NCBI GenBank assembly: GCA_027604705.1
Contig: JADHYV010000009.1
Span: 1 to 64,000 of the forward strand
Source: Allomyces arbusculus
Lineage: Eukaryota > Blastocladiomycota > Blastocladiomycetes > Blastocladiales > Blastocladiaceae
Direction: 5' to 3'
DNA length: 64,000 bases
Part shown: in pieces, positions 63,751 to 64,000 of the stretch
Layout of the letters: each line of letters starts with the position of its first letter
Position numbering within the stretch: position 1 is the first letter of the stretch
Notes under the pieces: model-generated
Seen by the model: only the letters and a program-made list of their open reading frames with translations
The model's database searches: none
Told to the model about the DNA's origin: nothing
Made by a program: the position numbers and the translations under genes

Positions 63751-64000
63751 ATGAGCAGAGGTTCCAGCGCATTCACGAAATGGTTCAAGGAGCACATGTC
63801 GAGGCGGAATTTCCAGGTCGTGGAGCGGACCATGACGCGGATCATACAAGCGGAGGGGGCAACGCTCCAGGGCGACAAATCGAATCGGTCGGAAGCGATT
63901 TGGCTGTATTTCAAAACGCAGACCCCTTCTTACGCCGAGGCGGCGGCAGCCTTGGGCGCACCCGAACGGAAACCGTTCTTGAAGCGGCGCGTCACCGTCT
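63751..64000 (+). CDS. 5' part of an unknown gene running off the window
   Basis: An ATG at 63751, the first after an in-frame TGA (at about 63718), opens a frame that stays open for 83 codons to the window edge. It reads MSRGSSAFTKWFKEHMSRR, then VVERTMTRIIQAEG, then NRSEAIWLYFKTQTPSYAEA and ends with a basic KRRVTV stretch. The composition is that of a real, basic, helical protein. I do not recognise it; a DNA-binding or mobile-element protein is possible but unsupported. It sits at the right end of an AT-richer stretch and could also be an internal exon. Confidence 0.45.
   Translation, partial: MSRGSSAFTKWFKEHMSRRNFQVVERTMTRIIQAEGATLQGDKSNRSEAIWLYFKTQTPSYAEAAAALGAPERKPFLKRRVTV

Noticed and set aside
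1-64000. CRISPR arrays, bacterial operons, Shine-Dalgarno sites, rRNA genes
   Set aside because: Spliceosomal introns and eukaryotic gene structure throughout; no direct-repeat arrays or rRNA-like sequence seen.
1-64000. tRNA genes
   Set aside because: I looked for GTTCRANNC-type B boxes paired with an A box and found none convincing by eye; a tRNAscan run would be decisive.
1-64000. LTR, LINE or DNA-transposon insertions
   Set aside because: No reverse transcriptase, integrase or transposase signature and no long terminal repeats were recognised. The AT-richer islands hold decayed host-like genes rather than recognisable elements.

Overview
The window comes from a GC-rich eukaryotic nuclear genome with small spliceosomal introns (mostly 60-190 nt, GT...AG, several ending in TAG) and gene-dense single-gene transcription units. 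The gene content points to a flagellated (zoosporic) fungus. Fungal-type genes (Trs65/TRAPPC13-like, glycogen branching enzyme, CSC1/TMEM63, a fungal coiled-coil family) sit beside two strictly axonemal genes: a SPAG17/PF6 central-apparatus protein and an outer-arm dynein intermediate chain. Blastocladiomycota (Allomyces/Catenaria/Blastocladiella type) is my inference from GC content plus flagellar genes; it is not proven here.

Layout. 0-5.5 kb: a decayed aldo/keto reductase copy, its intact neighbour, and the elongation factor SPT5. 6.4-16.1 kb: an NmrA-like NAD(P)-binding protein, a tiny complex I subunit gene (NDUFA3/NUO9.5-like), a four-helix membrane protein and a CSC1/TMEM63 mechanosensitive channel. 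16.2-18.4 kb: an AT-richer island with a broken copy of a dispersed repeat-protein family. 18.7-33 kb: glycogen branching enzyme, a long disordered protein ending in an MA3 domain with an eIF4E-binding-like motif, a coiled-coil protein and an orphan 845-residue protein. 33-37.9 kb: a second AT-richer island holding a GBP/atlastin-like GTPase fused to four and a half Cys/His-rich repeats, interrupted by one in-frame TAA. 37.9-45.1 kb: SPAG17 and the dynein intermediate chain, divergently transcribed from a shared 529-bp region. 46.5-56.1 kb: a kinesin-14, a PP4R1-like phosphatase regulatory subunit with a 7-nt first coding exon, and a Trs65/TRAPPC13-like subunit. 56.6-59.5 kb: a third AT-richer island with a second broken copy of the dispersed family. 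59.5-63 kb: a membrane-anchored SDR and a mitochondrial MRS2-type Mg2+ channel. 63.75 kb to the end: a gene running off the edge.

The alternation is striking. Conserved single-copy genes are very GC-rich, while the AT-richer islands carry fast-evolving, paralogous or broken genes. The best candidate for something undescribed is the GTPase-Cys/His-repeat gene. The MA3/4E-motif protein and the bidirectional ciliary promoter come next. Splice sites were assigned by eye from reading frame, GT/AG and protein family continuity; none was confirmed with transcripts.
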